A stretch of 64,000 bases of DNA from Prauserella salsuginis (GTDB lineage Bacteria; Actinomycetota; Actinomycetes; Mycobacteriales; Pseudonocardiaceae), in NCBI RefSeq assembly GCF_024648885.1, contig NZ_JANBBF010000010.1:620001-684000 (forward strand), written 5' to 3'. The notes beneath the pieces were generated by a model. That model saw nothing but the letters and a program-made list of their open reading frames with translations. It had not been told where the DNA came from and did no database searches. This document shows, one piece after another, positions 6,667 to 16,254 of the stretch; positions within the stretch are counted from its first letter, which is position 1; the number at the start of each line of letters is the position of its first letter. A program made the position numbers and the translations under genes.

Positions 6667-7923
6667 ATGGGCGAGTACCTGCACGGGATAGTCGACGACT
6701 TCGTGCGGTATTGGCCTGTCTACACGTCGATTCCGCTGGTCGCGGCGCTGATCGGCTGGGTGACCAAGCTGGTCGCGATCCGCATGATGTTCGAACCGAT
6801 CGACTTCGTCGGGATCCGGCGCCGGGGCAGGCCGTTCCTCGGGTGGCAGGGCATCGTCCCCCGGCGGGCCGCGCGGATGGCCGGCATCGCGGTCGACACC
6901 ATGACCGAACAGCTGATCTCGCCACGCGACATCGTCCAGCGCTTGGACCCGGAGCGCATCGGCAAGGAGATCGAGGCGCCGCTCCGGGAAGCGATCGAGG
7001 AGATCGTCACCGACGTGGCCGAGCGGTATCAGCCCGGCCTGTGGGAGCGATTGCCCGAACGGGGCAGGCGGATGGTGATCCGCCGGGTGCAGGACCAGGC
7101 GCCGCACATGGTCGCGAAGGTCATCGATCAGATCAAGGCCGATGTGGACTCCGTGTTCGACCTGAAGGACATGGTCGTCACGCACCTGGTCCAGGACAAG
7201 GCGCTGCTGAACCGCATCTTCCAGGAGGCGGGGCACGAGGAATTCCGGTTCATCGGCCGGTCGGGACTGCTGTTCGGCGCGCTGATCGGTGTGGTGCAGA
7301 TGGTCGTGTGGCTGCTGCTGCGCGTGCCACTGATCATGCCGGTCTTCGGTCTGTTCATCGGGTGGTTCACCGATTGGCTGGCGTTGAAGATGATCTTCCG
7401 GCCGCTGCGGCCGCGAAAGTACTTCGGCGTGACGTGGCAGGGCCTGTTCCTCAAACGCCGCGACGAGGTCACGGACGCCTATGCCGATCTGATCGCAACC
7501 GAGATCATCACGCCGCGCAACGTCATCGACGCCGTGTTGCGCGGGCCGATGTCCGACCGGGTGCTGACGATGATCGAACGCCAGGTGGACGCCGAACTGG
7601 AGCGGCACACCGGCGTAGCGAAACCGCTCGTGCTCTTGGCCATGGGCGGTGGTCGGTACGGCGCGCTCAAGGACAGGATCGCCGAGTCCGTGATGACCCG
7701 GCTACCCGACACGTTGCGCTATGTCGAGACCTACGCCGCAGACGCGATGGACATCCGCGGCACGCTCGTGACCAAGATGCGCGAGCTCGATGACGCCGAG
7801 TTCGAAGGACTCCTGCGCCCGGCGTTCCAACAGGACGAGTGGATCCTGATCCTCACCGGCGCACTGCTCGGCGGCCTGTGCGGTGAACTCCAGGTCCAGA
7901 TCGTGCTCCTCCTGACGGGGTGA
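6667..7923 (+). CDS. DUF445 family membrane protein
   Basis: 418 residues. DUF445 proteins have a hydrophobic N-terminal hairpin, a long amphipathic helical middle and a repeated hydrophobic motif, all seen here: PLVAALIGWVTKLVAIRMMF near residues 24-43 is echoed at FGLFIGWFTDWLALKMIFRP near residues 224-243. The C-terminus ends in a membrane segment, WILILTGALLGGLCG. The duplicated GW(V/F)T(K/D)(L/W) motif is typical of the family. Role unknown; Bacillus YheB is a relative. It stands alone, convergent with the HNH gene. Confidence 0.85.
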   Translation: MGEYLHGIVDDFVRYWPVYTSIPLVAALIGWVTKLVAIRMMFEPIDFVGIRRRGRPFLGWQGIVPRRAARMAGIAVDTMTEQLISPRDIVQRLDPERIGKEIEAPLREAIEEIVTDVAERYQPGLWERLPERGRRMVIRRVQDQAPHMVAKVIDQIKADVDSVFDLKDMVVTHLVQDKALLNRIFQEAGHEEFRFIGRSGLLFGALIGVVQMVVWLLLRVPLIMPVFGLFIGWFTDWLALKMIFRPLRPRKYFGVTWQGLFLKRRDEVTDAYADLIATEIITPRNVIDAVLRGPMSDRVLTMIERQVDAELERHTGVAKPLVLLAMGGGRYGALKDRIAESVMTRLPDTLRYVETYAADAMDIRGTLVTKMRELDDAEFEGLLRPAFQQDEWILILTGALLGGLCGELQVQIVLLLTG

Positions 7924-8019
7924 TGGCAGGCCGTGCTCATCCGGAAGTGAGGGGCGGTGCGGTCGCCAGGCTGCCGACGGGTACGCCTTGGTGCGGGACC
8001 CTGCCTGGCCGGCAATCAT

Positions 8020-8036
8020 GGTGCCGTGCCGGCACC
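8020..8036. terminator. Small hairpin in the DUF445/HNH convergent gap
   Basis: GGTGCCG (8020-8026), TGC, CGGCACC (8030-8036) is a 7-bp perfect stem midway in the 206-bp gap between converging genes. There is no T-tract. A bidirectional terminator is likely from position alone; otherwise the gap shows nothing. Confidence 0.35.
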
Positions 8037-8129
8037 GGTGTTGCTGGTATCGATTCGATGTCTGGGCGAGACCGCTCGTCCGCGACTCGCTGTACGAGGG
8101 TCTCGACTCGGCTCTGCCGTGCGCATGGT

Positions 8130-9581
8130 TCATACGTCTCCTACGGCGGTAGCCCGATCTCCGGGGTTTACTTCGTCGACTGTCGGGCCGCGATCGTCGC
8201 GCTTGCCGGAGTGCGGATCTTCAGCTCCTCGTTGGCGGGGTACCTGTTGCTCGGACATGTCCGCGGACTGCTGCGGCGAACGGCGTGACCGCACTGGTGG
8301 TTGTCCTGTCGGTTGTTGCGGTGCCGATTGTCGTCCCGGCGGGCTCCATTGCGTGGCCCGGCAGGTCTGGTCGCGTCGCTTCCGGTGGTGGCGCCGGGTG
8401 GGGGCGTGGATGGGTTCCCTGACGTCGGTGTGAGTGGCGCCGTTCGGCGTCGTGACGACGGTCGTACCGGTGTCCGGGTCGTGGTGGATCGTCCATCCGG
8501 GGTCGTCCTTGCGTGCATGGTGGCGGTCGCACTTGGAGCTGCCGTTGGCGGTCGAGGTGTGGCCACCGTCGGTCCAGGCTGTGCCGTGGTCGAACTCGCA
8601 ATGCCTGGCCGGGCGATGACACCAGGGCACACAGCATTCCCGGTCCCGCGCCGCCACCAGGTCCCGCACTGCCGCCGTGGGGCGGCGCCTGGTTCGGCCG
8701 AGGTCAACGGGCCGGCCGGTGCCCGGGTCGCAGAGCACGGCTCGCCAGGTGCTGTTCGGATTGGTCATGATCTCGCGGGCGATCGCGCCGGGAACGGGTC
8801 CGTATCCGTCGAGTTCGCAGCCGTCCTCTGTCATGCCGAGCGCGGTGTCGATGGGGAGATGGATGAACACCGATGCCGCAATCGCGGGGGTACTCACTTC
8901 AGGGGAACGGCCGAGGAGCAGGTCTGTGGCCACATCCGCCCGCAGTTGGTCCATCGTGCGTCCGTCACGATCCTTGCGGCGCACCTTGTTCGCCAGCGCA
9001 TCGACACGGCTCCTGATTCCCGCGGCGACTTCGGCAGGTATGCGGAGCGTGAATTGCGACATTGCATGATCGTCGTTTCGAATGTCGAACGATCGTTCGC
9101 AACGAGCTTGTCGTGCTCGTGCGACCTGGCCGCCGGGGTCGACCACTTCCATCAGCCGTCGAACTCGTCGGGTCAGGTTGTCCGGCAGTAGCGATGCTCC
9201 CGGTTGACTCGCCAATCGTTGGGCCAACAACTCGTCGAGCCGTCGGGTCTTGTTCTCGTCGAGTGGCGCGGCTACGTCCAGCAGTCTGCGTGCACCGTAT
9301 GCCTCCACCTGGCCGGCCTGCATAAGCCCCAGAACTGTAGGCATGCGCCGTACGAGCACTGCACTTCGGCCGACCCTGCGGGTGGCTTCGGCGGTCGACA
9401 CCCCGAGCTCCGGGGCGACCTCGTCGGCAAGTGCGCGGTGGTCGTTTCCATCCAGTTCGGACAGTCGAGCCAGTGCTATCGCCTCGGTGGCGTCGGCACG
9501 TGCGCGGTCCGCACGCGCTTCGCGAACGGCGTCGATGAGTTCCTCGCGTTCCCCCATGTCCAGTAAAGCTATCGAATCCAT
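8130..9581 (-). CDS. DUF222 / HNH endonuclease (13E12 repeat family)
   Basis: 483 residues. The N-terminal two thirds is the helical DUF222 domain; the HNH motif follows at about residues 339-389: RECCVPWCHRPARHCEFDH, GGHTSTANGS, then CDRHHARKDDPGW, with the metal-binding Cys/His set intact. After it comes a basic Pro/Gln/Arg-rich tail of roughly 90 residues. The family includes the mycobacterial REP13E12 proteins, often multicopy and a phage integration target; its cellular role is not settled. ATG at 9581 gives the full DUF222 start; the Met at residue 9 is an alternative. The gene looks slightly less GC-biased than its neighbours, which fits a mobile history (inference). Confidence 0.85.
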   Translation of the reverse strand: MDSIALLDMGEREELIDAVREARADRARADATEAIALARLSELDGNDHRALADEVAPELGVSTAEATRRVGRSAVLVRRMPTVLGLMQAGQVEAYGARRLLDVAAPLDENKTRRLDELLAQRLASQPGASLLPDNLTRRVRRLMEVVDPGGQVARARQARCERSFDIRNDDHAMSQFTLRIPAEVAAGIRSRVDALANKVRRKDRDGRTMDQLRADVATDLLLGRSPEVSTPAIAASVFIHLPIDTALGMTEDGCELDGYGPVPGAIAREIMTNPNSTWRAVLCDPGTGRPVDLGRTRRRPTAAVRDLVAARDRECCVPWCHRPARHCEFDHGTAWTDGGHTSTANGSSKCDRHHARKDDPGWTIHHDPDTGTTVVTTPNGATHTDVREPIHAPTRRHHRKRRDQTCRATQWSPPGRQSAPQQPTGQPPVRSRRSPQQSADMSEQQVPRQRGAEDPHSGKRDDRGPTVDEVNPGDRATAVGDV

Positions 9582-9973
9582 GTACGAATGACCACCAGCT
9601 GATCGGGTGATGCGAAAAAGTGGCAGTGATGAGATCGTGGAAGGTGATTCGAATGATCACACCCGGCGACTTCAGGTGCCGGGTTCGGCCATGGGAAAGC
9701 CTGTTCTACGAGGAGGGGGTTGTCGTCGATGGATCGAAGATCGCGAAGATCGGCAGTTGCCTTGGGGAGTGATCGCTCCGGCGCTCGCGGTGGCACCGGT
9801 TGCGGTGACTTGCGGGTATGCGCCGGCGTGCCGGTCGGAATGTGTGTAGCGCGCCCGGATTCGGGTGCGGCCCACCGAGGCGCGTCGGTCCACGAGGGGC
9901 GACCCGGGCGGCGCCCTCCTCAGTGCAGGGTCCGGGAAGAAGTCTGCGCTGGGTCCTTCGGTGCTCCGAGGGT
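9582..9973. other. 392-bp gap with no recognised gene
   Basis: The gap lies between the HNH start and the glycosidase stop, both on the minus strand. Frames across it are interrupted or Arg/Pro-rich and lack a ribosome site. Only a weak stem, CCCGGC with GCCGGG around 9663-9684, stands out. I see no coding or repeat signal. Confidence 0.5.
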
Positions 9974-11332
9974 CTACACGCTGCACAGCCAGTCGAGGAC
10001 GACGGCGGCTGTCCACGACTGGTTCGGGCTGCCCAGGGGTTCTCCCGTGAACGGTTCGTAGTATTCGCCGAATGATCCGTCGGAAGCGAGGTGCACCCCT
10101 TGTGCGCGAAACTCGCTGGCGTGCCGTTGCCAGCCGCGCTGTTCGAATGCCCAGCCGAACAGCCAGATGACCACCGGCCACTGTGGACCACGCCAGTACA
10201 GTCGCGGATCGAAGTCGCCGGAATGCGGTGACACCGACGGTGGCACGGCGGCGAGCAGGCCCGGGTGGCCGGACCATCCGGGGCCATCCAGCGTGTCGAA
10301 GAGTCGTTGTTCGGTTTCGGTGGGAAGCCCTCCGCACAGCAGTGGGGAGAAGGCCGCGAGCGACTCCGTATCGAGCCACGTGCCGGTGTGGACGTCGAAA
10401 TCGCGGGCCATGCCGGTCTCGGGGTGGCAGCTCCTGCGGGCCGCATCGCGGGCGCGGCCCGCCCAGCTGCGCAACTCGGCGATCTCCGACGCCGGTGCGT
10501 CGAGTTCGGCGCCGATGTCGGCCAGGGTCTCGCTGGCCAGTGCGAACACGGCCGTGACGAACACGTCACCGACGAGGAACGCCGACGTCTCGACCACCTT
10601 GTCCGGGTGGTAGCCGGCCCGTCGAAGCTGCTCGATGAGCCACAGGTAGCGGTCGTACTCGTCGTCGCTGGGCCGTTGCCGGGGGTCGTCCACCTTCAGG
10701 GTGTCGAGTCGCACGTACGGCGGCAGATCGGCATCAGGCTGCACGGCGAGGTACGGCGCGTCCCACCGCGGCGAGTTGTCCATTCCGGACTCCCAGCCGT
10801 GCACGATCGTCACCAGGCCGCAGGCCTCGGACATACGGTGCCGGGCGATCCACCCGTGCCAGCGTCGGAGAGCAGGCCACGCTTCCCGTGCGAAATCCTC
10901 GGCGATCCCGGCGTCGGCCTCGGACGTCCGACGGGCGGTGTCGATGATGCGGCGCAGCGCGATCGCGTGTACCGGTGGCTGGCAGATGCCCGAGGTTCGC
11001 GCGTTGTGTGGACGTTGCGGTGCGTCGTCGGTGCCCCAGCGGTCCGGTCCGGGGAAGTAGTCGTCGTCGCCGGTGAACACGATGTGCGGGATCATCCCGT
11101 CGTGCCACTGGGCCGAGAACAGAGTCCGCAGTTCCTGCACGGCGCGGCTCACGTCGAGATGGGCGAGGCCCATCGAGATGAACGCCGCGTCCCAACTCCA
11201 CATGTGCGGATACAGCCGCGGTGACGCCGTGACGAGCGTCCCGGTGTCGTTGTCCCGTAGCACCATGGCGGCGCGCGCGGCGAGGTTCGCCGGCCGGTGA
11301 ACGGTGCGGTTGCCGGCGGCGGTGGTGGTCAC
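9974..11332 (-). CDS. GH63-like glycoside hydrolase, glucosylglycerate hydrolase type
   Basis: 452 residues from the GTG at 11332, chosen because GGGAGG lies four bases upstream; a longer ATG at 11362 lacks a site. The (alpha/alpha)6-barrel signature is clear: PHMWSWDAAFISMGLAHLD near the N-terminus, GWESGMDNSPRWD (catalytic-acid region) and LYWRGPQWPVVIWLF, ending GEYYEPFTGEPLGSPNQSWT with the base-containing loop. This pattern is that of mycobacterial glucosylglycerate/mannosylglycerate hydrolases, which break down a compatible solute. That suits an organism that also makes ectoine. Divergent from a ROK regulator that probably controls it. Substrate is inferred. Confidence 0.75.
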   Translation of the reverse strand: MTTTAAGNRTVHRPANLAARAAMVLRDNDTGTLVTASPRLYPHMWSWDAAFISMGLAHLDVSRAVQELRTLFSAQWHDGMIPHIVFTGDDDYFPGPDRWGTDDAPQRPHNARTSGICQPPVHAIALRRIIDTARRTSEADAGIAEDFAREAWPALRRWHGWIARHRMSEACGLVTIVHGWESGMDNSPRWDAPYLAVQPDADLPPYVRLDTLKVDDPRQRPSDDEYDRYLWLIEQLRRAGYHPDKVVETSAFLVGDVFVTAVFALASETLADIGAELDAPASEIAELRSWAGRARDAARRSCHPETGMARDFDVHTGTWLDTESLAAFSPLLCGGLPTETEQRLFDTLDGPGWSGHPGLLAAVPPSVSPHSGDFDPRLYWRGPQWPVVIWLFGWAFEQRGWQRHASEFRAQGVHLASDGSFGEYYEPFTGEPLGSPNQSWTAAVVLDWLCSV

Positions 11333-11377
11333 CGGGCCTCCCGAACAGAAATGTGTCGACAACGCGCCGTGTCACGT

Positions 11378-11404
11378 ACTTTTGTCAGACTCGTTAACAT
11401 AAGT
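11378..11404. promoter_or_regulatory. AT-rich imperfect inverted repeat between glycosidase and ROK genes
   Basis: ACTTTTGTCAGA (11378-11389) faces GTTAACATAAGT (11393-11404). The reverse complement of the second arm is ACTTATGTTAAC, which agrees at 8 of 12 positions. This AT-rich patch is in the divergent control region and is a plausible ROK operator. Confidence 0.4.
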
Positions 11405-11426
11405 ATCCGGGAGGTCGATTGTCAAC

Positions 11427-12605
11427 GTGGTCGTGACCAACGAGCCGGGGAGTTCCCCGAGTGCGACATCGCCGGGACACGTGCTTGCCGTGCTGCGTGA
11501 GCACGGCCCGCTGACGCGGCAAGAACTGCAGGAGCGCGTGGGGTTGTCGCGCGTGACCCTGGTCGAACGGCTTGAGGCGCTGCGCTCGCACGGGCTGGTA
11601 CGCGCGAGCGGCCATCGGCGCTCCAGCGGCGGCCGGCGTGCCGAGGTGCTGGAGGTCGACGTCGAAACGCCCAGTGCGCTGACCGTCGACCTCGGCCAGA
11701 GCCACGCCGCGCTGGCCATCACCGATCTGCGCGGAACCGTGCTCGCGCGCGATCACCATCGGTTGCCCGCGCGTCACGGTCCCGACGACGTCGTCCCGTT
11801 GCTGCTGCGCTCGGGCCGTGAGCTGCTCGACCGCGCCGGCCGCGGCGACACGTTGCGTGCCCTGGCGCTGTCGCTCCCCGGGCAGATCGACCACGACCGC
11901 GGCGTCACGGTCGCTCCGCCGACCATGCCCGACTGGAACGAGCGCCCACTGCGCGAACCGTTCGCCGACGCGTTCGGCGTCCCCGTCCTGCTGGAGAACG
12001 ACGCCAACGCGCTGGCGTTCGGCGACTACTGCGCAATGGACAGGCCGGATTCGACGGTCGTCGGTGTCAAGGTCGGCACGGGTATCGGCGCGGGTGTCAT
12101 CGTGTCCCGGCGGATCCACCGCGGGGAGAGCGGCACCGCCGGCGAGATGGGGCACATGCGCATCGAGGGAGACGACCGGCGGTGCGCGTGCGGCCGGCAC
12201 GGCTGCGTGGCGGCGAGCGCCAGTGGTATGGCGCTCGTGCGGCAGCTGCGCCCGTCCGGGGCGCGTTCGATCGACGACGTCGTGCGCCGGGTCCGGGACG
12301 GCCACGGCGACGCCGTGCGCGCAGCTGCCGAGGCAGGGCGGCTCGTCGGCACGGTGCTCGCCACGGTCGTCACGATCGTCAACCCGCGGTACGTGCGCGT
12401 CGGCGGTGCGATCGGTGTGCTGGAACCGTTCCTCGACGCGTTGCGCGGCACGGTGGAGACGAACGCCCACGCGAGTGCGCTGCGGGGACTCGACATCGGC
12501 CCTTCCGGACTCGGCGAGGACGGCGCGTTCGCCGGTCTGGCGGGGCTCGTGGCCGACGAACTGCTCGCACCATCCACTGTGGACAATCGTGTCGGCGCGG
12601 GCTGA
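11427..12605 (+). CDS. ROK-family transcriptional regulator
   Basis: 392 residues from a GTG at 11427, 12 bases after GGGAGG. Residues 20-75 form a winged helix (LTRQELQERVGLSRVTLVER). The rest is the sugar-kinase-like ROK fold, with LENDANALAFGDY, VGVKVGTGIGAGVI and the zinc motif CACGRHGCVAA near residues 251-261. ROK regulators sense sugars or sugar phosphates. Its partner by position is the divergent GH63-like enzyme. It ends 12 bp from the convergent neighbour's stop, with no room for a separate terminator. Confidence 0.88.
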   Translation: MVVTNEPGSSPSATSPGHVLAVLREHGPLTRQELQERVGLSRVTLVERLEALRSHGLVRASGHRRSSGGRRAEVLEVDVETPSALTVDLGQSHAALAITDLRGTVLARDHHRLPARHGPDDVVPLLLRSGRELLDRAGRGDTLRALALSLPGQIDHDRGVTVAPPTMPDWNERPLREPFADAFGVPVLLENDANALAFGDYCAMDRPDSTVVGVKVGTGIGAGVIVSRRIHRGESGTAGEMGHMRIEGDDRRCACGRHGCVAASASGMALVRQLRPSGARSIDDVVRRVRDGHGDAVRAAAEAGRLVGTVLATVVTIVNPRYVRVGGAIGVLEPFLDALRGTVETNAHASALRGLDIGPSGLGEDGAFAGLAGLVADELLAPSTVDNRVGAG

Positions 12606-12617
12606 CACGGCGAGGCG

Positions 12618-13424
12618 TCACCCGTCCCGGCGCCCCGGTGTGGCCTCGTCCCGGTATGCCGTGAGGCTGCGCAGATCCGGCCCGTCCGCCGTGCGGTAGG
12701 CCCGGAACCGGTGGGCGTGCGAGCGCGGTTTCCCGAACAGTTCGTCGGGCATGTCCTCGTCGACGCCCTCGATGACCACATCGTGCCCCTGGCCGGACCG
12801 TGTCCCACCGACATCCTCGGAGAAGACGCACACGCCGGTGGCCACATCGAGTCGCACCAGATAGGCGTCCGCGAACACCGTGCCGGGCGCCGGTTCGTGG
12901 TTCTCGGCGGCCTCGGATTCGGCCGAGTACAGCAGCGGGCAGCAGCCGCAGCGCGGGTCGTAGTACCGGGTCGTACGCAACCGCGCCTGCCATGCGGGCC
13001 TGCCGTGGTGTTCCACGGCGGTGAGGTCGAGAATCTCCGTGCCCGGCGCCGGGGTGCCCTCGTCGTCCCAGCCGTCGGCGAGCTCGTACGGGTCGAGCAT
13101 CGCGACCCAGTGGTAGTCCTGGTACATCGGCGGTTCGAAGTCGAAGCGCACCGCGGGCACCTGGTCGGGAGCGCGGGACAGGAGACCGTGGTCGTCGAGC
13201 TCGACCGCAGGCGGCTCGGCGACGTCGGGGTCGGCCTGGCGCTGGAGAACGGCGCCGTCGAGGCTCTCGACCCGCAGTCTGCCGGGCCTGCGCACGGCGG
13301 CGCGTACGGTGTGGACCGCCCGGTCCTCGCCCGCGTGGCGCCTGCCGGTCGTGAACCGCAGCGCATGCCACCGCCACGGCGCCGACCGTGCCAGCGCGCG
13401 AAACCGTTCCTCCGTCGGGTCCAT
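12618..13424 (-). CDS. Conserved hypothetical protein with LolA-like features
   Basis: 268 residues; I do not recognise a named family. The opening (RFRALARSAPWRWHALRF ... GRLRVESLDGAVL) and the alternating strand pattern resemble LolA-like beta-half-barrel regulatory proteins of actinobacteria, but no signal peptide is present, so it would be cytosolic. A central CGCC cluster (YYDPRCGCCPLLYS) and several DxD patches could bind metal (speculation). ATG at 13424 gives only 50 bp to the divergent DinB-like gene, so the two share a promoter region. Confidence 0.6.
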   Translation of the reverse strand: MDPTEERFRALARSAPWRWHALRFTTGRRHAGEDRAVHTVRAAVRRPGRLRVESLDGAVLQRQADPDVAEPPAVELDDHGLLSRAPDQVPAVRFDFEPPMYQDYHWVAMLDPYELADGWDDEGTPAPGTEILDLTAVEHHGRPAWQARLRTTRYYDPRCGCCPLLYSAESEAAENHEPAPGTVFADAYLVRLDVATGVCVFSEDVGGTRSGQGHDVVIEGVDEDMPDELFGKPRSHAHRFRAYRTADGPDLRSLTAYRDEATPGRRDG

Positions 13425-13474
13425 GCACCGTTGGTACCAGGCGAGCCGACGCCACGGCTAACACAATTGCAGGC

Positions 13475-13984
13475 ATGGGAAGTGCCGAGCTGTTGACCGA
13501 CGCCTTCGGGCGGGTCCGAGAAATCATCCGGGAGGTCGTCGAAGGGCTGGACGCCGAAGCGCTGGCCGAACGCCTCGACGCCGACGCCAACTCGATCGGG
13601 TGGCTCGTGTGGCATCTGACCCGCGTGCAGGACGACCACATCGCCGACGTCGCCGGCCGCGAACAGCGGTGGACTGCCGACGGCTGGTTCGAACGCTTCG
13701 GACTGCCGTTTCCGCCCGGCGACATCGGGTACGGCCACTCCAGTGCGGACGTCGCCGCAGTCCGGGCGAGCGATCCGGACCTGCTCGTCGGCTACCACGA
13801 GGCGGTGCATGCGCAGACCGTCGACTACCTCGCCGGAATCACCGACCCCGACCTCGACGTGGTCGTCGACGAGTCATGGGATCCGCCCACCACGCTGGGC
13901 GTGCGGCTGGTCAGCGTCGTCGGCGACACGATGCAGCACGCGGGCCAGGCGGAGTTCGTCCGCGGAATCCTGCTCCGGCGGTGA
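13475..13984 (+). CDS. DinB-like / DUF664 protein
   Basis: 169 residues from the ATG at 13475; the upstream in-frame extension reads into the neighbour and is rejected. DUF664/DinB four-helix-bundle features are present: IGWLVWHLTRVQDDHIAD supplies the first metal-ligand His, and VVGDTMQHAGQAEFVRG near the C-terminus supplies the last. Relatives include mycothiol- or bacillithiol-dependent transferases; actinobacteria use mycothiol. Substrate unknown. TAACAC (13459-13464) lies just before the ATG and could be a -10 box for a near-leaderless transcript. Confidence 0.8.
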   Translation: MGSAELLTDAFGRVREIIREVVEGLDAEALAERLDADANSIGWLVWHLTRVQDDHIADVAGREQRWTADGWFERFGLPFPPGDIGYGHSSADVAAVRASDPDLLVGYHEAVHAQTVDYLAGITDPDLDVVVDESWDPPTTLGVRLVSVVGDTMQHAGQAEFVRGILLRR

Positions 13985-14093
13985 CGGGACGGGCCGGCTG
14001 AGCGTCGAGTTGTCCCGAATCGTTCACCCGGAGTGATCCCGACCCTTAGGCTCTCCCTGCCGAGGTGCAGGAGCGTCGTGGAGGTCGGTCGAC

Positions 14094-15296
14094 ATGTCGA
14101 CGGAGCAGCGGACCGCGTCGCTGACCGTGACACCGGGGTGGATCGGCGGCATCGCGCTGAGCGGGACCGGCGCCGGGCTGGCCACGGCGGCACTGACGTT
14201 GCCGTGGCTGCGGGCCGAGATCGCGGCCGACTCGCTGGAGATGCCTGTCACGGCCATCGCCGGGTACGGACCCGTGGTCGCCGTGCTCCTCGTGCTGACG
14301 GGCGTGCTCGCGGGCGTCGGCTTCGTGACCTCCCGGCGGGCTTCCCTGCTGACGGCCGCCGCAGCCATCATGCTCGGGTCGGCGATGCCGATGGTGGTGC
14401 TGTGGACCGGATGGCAGCCCCCGAGGTCGGCGTTGCTCGGTGCGATCGGGACGGTCGCTCCGGACCGGGCCGCCATGATCGCACCGGACGTGCCGATCAC
14501 GGTCGTGCCGATGCAGGGCACCGTCCTGTACGTCCTCGGGCTGCTCCTGATCAGCGCGGGTACAGCCGTGGCAGCGGGCAACACCCCGGGCGGCCTTACC
14601 GTCACGCCTTCTCAGGTGGCCAGTGCGAAGCCGCGGGTGTGCGCCGTACTGAGCTGGGCCGCCGTCGCCGTCGCGGCGCCACTGGCGGTGGTATCGCTGT
14701 CGCTGGAGTGGTTCGAGATCGAAGGACGCTGGGACCTGCCCACGGTCGTCGACGGCTGGCGCACGGTGTACCGCATCGGGCTGGTGCTGGTCCTCGCCGG
14801 CCTGCTCGGCACCTTGGCGACGTCGGGGGCGGCCAGGCGCGTGTGGCGAGTCATCGGGTTGTTCTGCACGTTCGCGATCGGCTACGTGCTGATCATCAAC
14901 GGGTGGGTACTCGCTGATCCGGCAGGGTTCTTCAGCAGTCCGGACGTCGACTCCGAACCGATCGTCGCGGGCCGCGCCTACCTGGCGGCCATCGGCGCGG
15001 TGCTGTTGTTGCTGCTGGCCTTCCTGCTCGGGCCGGGCACGGAACCCTCCGTGGCCACCGAGAACGGCGACGCGGGCGAACCACCCGAGACCGACGACGG
15101 TGCCCCGGAATCGCCGGACTCCGTCGGCACCACCGGCACCACCGGCACCACCGGTAGCGCCGGAACCAGCGAAACCACGGGAACCACGGACATCGCCGAA
15201 GTCACGGACACCACAGGCACTGCCGACACCACTGGCACCGCCGACACCACACGCACCGATGCCGCGGGTTCGGGGACGGCGAGGTCGACGTCGTGA
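14094..15296 (+). CDS. Polytopic membrane protein with Thr/Gly-rich tail
   Basis: 400 residues. I count eight hydrophobic segments (about 15-37, 58-79, 84-104, 142-161, 183-205, 226-245, 252-274 and 294-313). An acidic, low-complexity C-terminal tail of about 85 residues follows, with TTGTTGT and DTTGTADT repeats. No family is recognised. It overlaps the next gene by GTGA, so the two products are made together and probably act together at the membrane. The tail's repeats are encoded by short near-identical DNA units and may vary in length between strains. Confidence 0.7.
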   Translation: MSTEQRTASLTVTPGWIGGIALSGTGAGLATAALTLPWLRAEIAADSLEMPVTAIAGYGPVVAVLLVLTGVLAGVGFVTSRRASLLTAAAAIMLGSAMPMVVLWTGWQPPRSALLGAIGTVAPDRAAMIAPDVPITVVPMQGTVLYVLGLLLISAGTAVAAGNTPGGLTVTPSQVASAKPRVCAVLSWAAVAVAAPLAVVSLSLEWFEIEGRWDLPTVVDGWRTVYRIGLVLVLAGLLGTLATSGAARRVWRVIGLFCTFAIGYVLIINGWVLADPAGFFSSPDVDSEPIVAGRAYLAAIGAVLLLLLAFLLGPGTEPSVATENGDAGEPPETDDGAPESPDSVGTTGTTGTTGSAGTSETTGTTDIAEVTDTTGTADTTGTADTTRTDAAGSGTARSTS

Positions 15297-16162
15297 GCGG
15301 GGCGAGGAACCGACGCGGCATGGCGGGCACGCGGATGCGGCCACAGCCGCGGCAGCGGAAGTCGTCGTGGTTGCGGTCGGCGTGGGCGAAAGTCCGGGCC
15401 GGGTTCACCTGGACGAGAGCTGCCGTCGTGGGGGTGCTGACGCTGGTCGCGACGACGGCGACGATCCCGGGTGCGTATCCCTGGCTGCACGACAACGCCC
15501 GTGACCTCTTCGGCGAGGAAGCGCTCACCACGGAGGGCGAGGCGAAGCCGGACCTGCTCGCGGGCGCCTACTGGGCCACCGACGAGGTCGTCACGGCCTC
15601 TGCGGACTGGCGCGTGTTCGACCGGATCAGCTCGTCCGGTGCGCAGATGGGCACGTCGGGCCACATCGTGAAGCTGCACAGCAACCGGGCCGCGCGGATC
15701 GTCATCGAGGGGCTCACGGCCGTCGTCGAACAGCGCCGGGAGCCGCTGTCAGGGACGGCGTACCTCGCCGACCCGCAGGGCGGCGACATGGAAGCGCTGC
15801 TCGTGGACATCCCGCTCGACCGGGGTGGCAGGGAGGTCCCCGCACTCGTGCGGCGCGACGGTGGCCAGCCGCGGCCCTACGGCGTCGACGGCAAGATCCG
15901 CTACCTCGAGCAGGGAGTGGCGGAACAGCTGCTCATCAAGGCTTCCACCGAGAACTGCCATTGCACGTGGCGGCTGCGGATCGACTACTCCTACCGCGGC
16001 GAGACGGGACAGGTCGTGGTGCCGCCGCGCGGGCAACCGGCGTTCGAGACGACGGCGTGGACGCGGCACAAGGTGGAGTACGACATGCACAGTGCCGAGG
16101 ACCGGGTACCGCGGCGCCACGATTGCGTGCGTGATCCGCACAGTTGCCGCCGCGAACCCTGA
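15293..16162 (+). CDS. Single-pass membrane-anchored protein, partner of the upstream membrane protein
   Basis: 289 residues starting with GTG inside the upstream stop (GTGA). A basic N-terminus of about 40 residues precedes one hydrophobic stretch (AAVVGVLTLVATTATIPGAY), then a beta-rich, presumably extracytoplasmic domain with a small CHC knuckle (TENCHCTWRLRI). Two more Cys occur in the tail (HDCVRDPHSC), so disulfides are possible outside the cell. Not a family I know. Coupled translation with the polytopic neighbour suggests a complex. Confidence 0.65.
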   Translation: MSGARNRRGMAGTRMRPQPRQRKSSWLRSAWAKVRAGFTWTRAAVVGVLTLVATTATIPGAYPWLHDNARDLFGEEALTTEGEAKPDLLAGAYWATDEVVTASADWRVFDRISSSGAQMGTSGHIVKLHSNRAARIVIEGLTAVVEQRREPLSGTAYLADPQGGDMEALLVDIPLDRGGREVPALVRRDGGQPRPYGVDGKIRYLEQGVAEQLLIKASTENCHCTWRLRIDYSYRGETGQVVVPPRGQPAFETTAWTRHKVEYDMHSAEDRVPRRHDCVRDPHSCRREP

Positions 16163-16178
16163 CGCCGAGCCGAGACCG

Positions 16179-16212
16179 GGTTCCGTGCCGGCCTCGACGC
16201 CGGCACGGAACC
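16179..16212. terminator. Strong bidirectional hairpin between converging genes
   Basis: GGTTCCGTGCCGGC (16179-16192), loop CTCGAC, and GCCGGCACGGAACC (16199-16212) make a perfect 14-bp stem in the 92-bp gap between the membrane pair (+) and the HhH-GPD gene (-). No T-tract, as is usual for high-GC actinobacteria. Confidence 0.75.
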
Positions 16213-16254
16213 TGCCGCGGCGATCCGGAGCGCGCTGCGTCCTGCCGCGTGCGG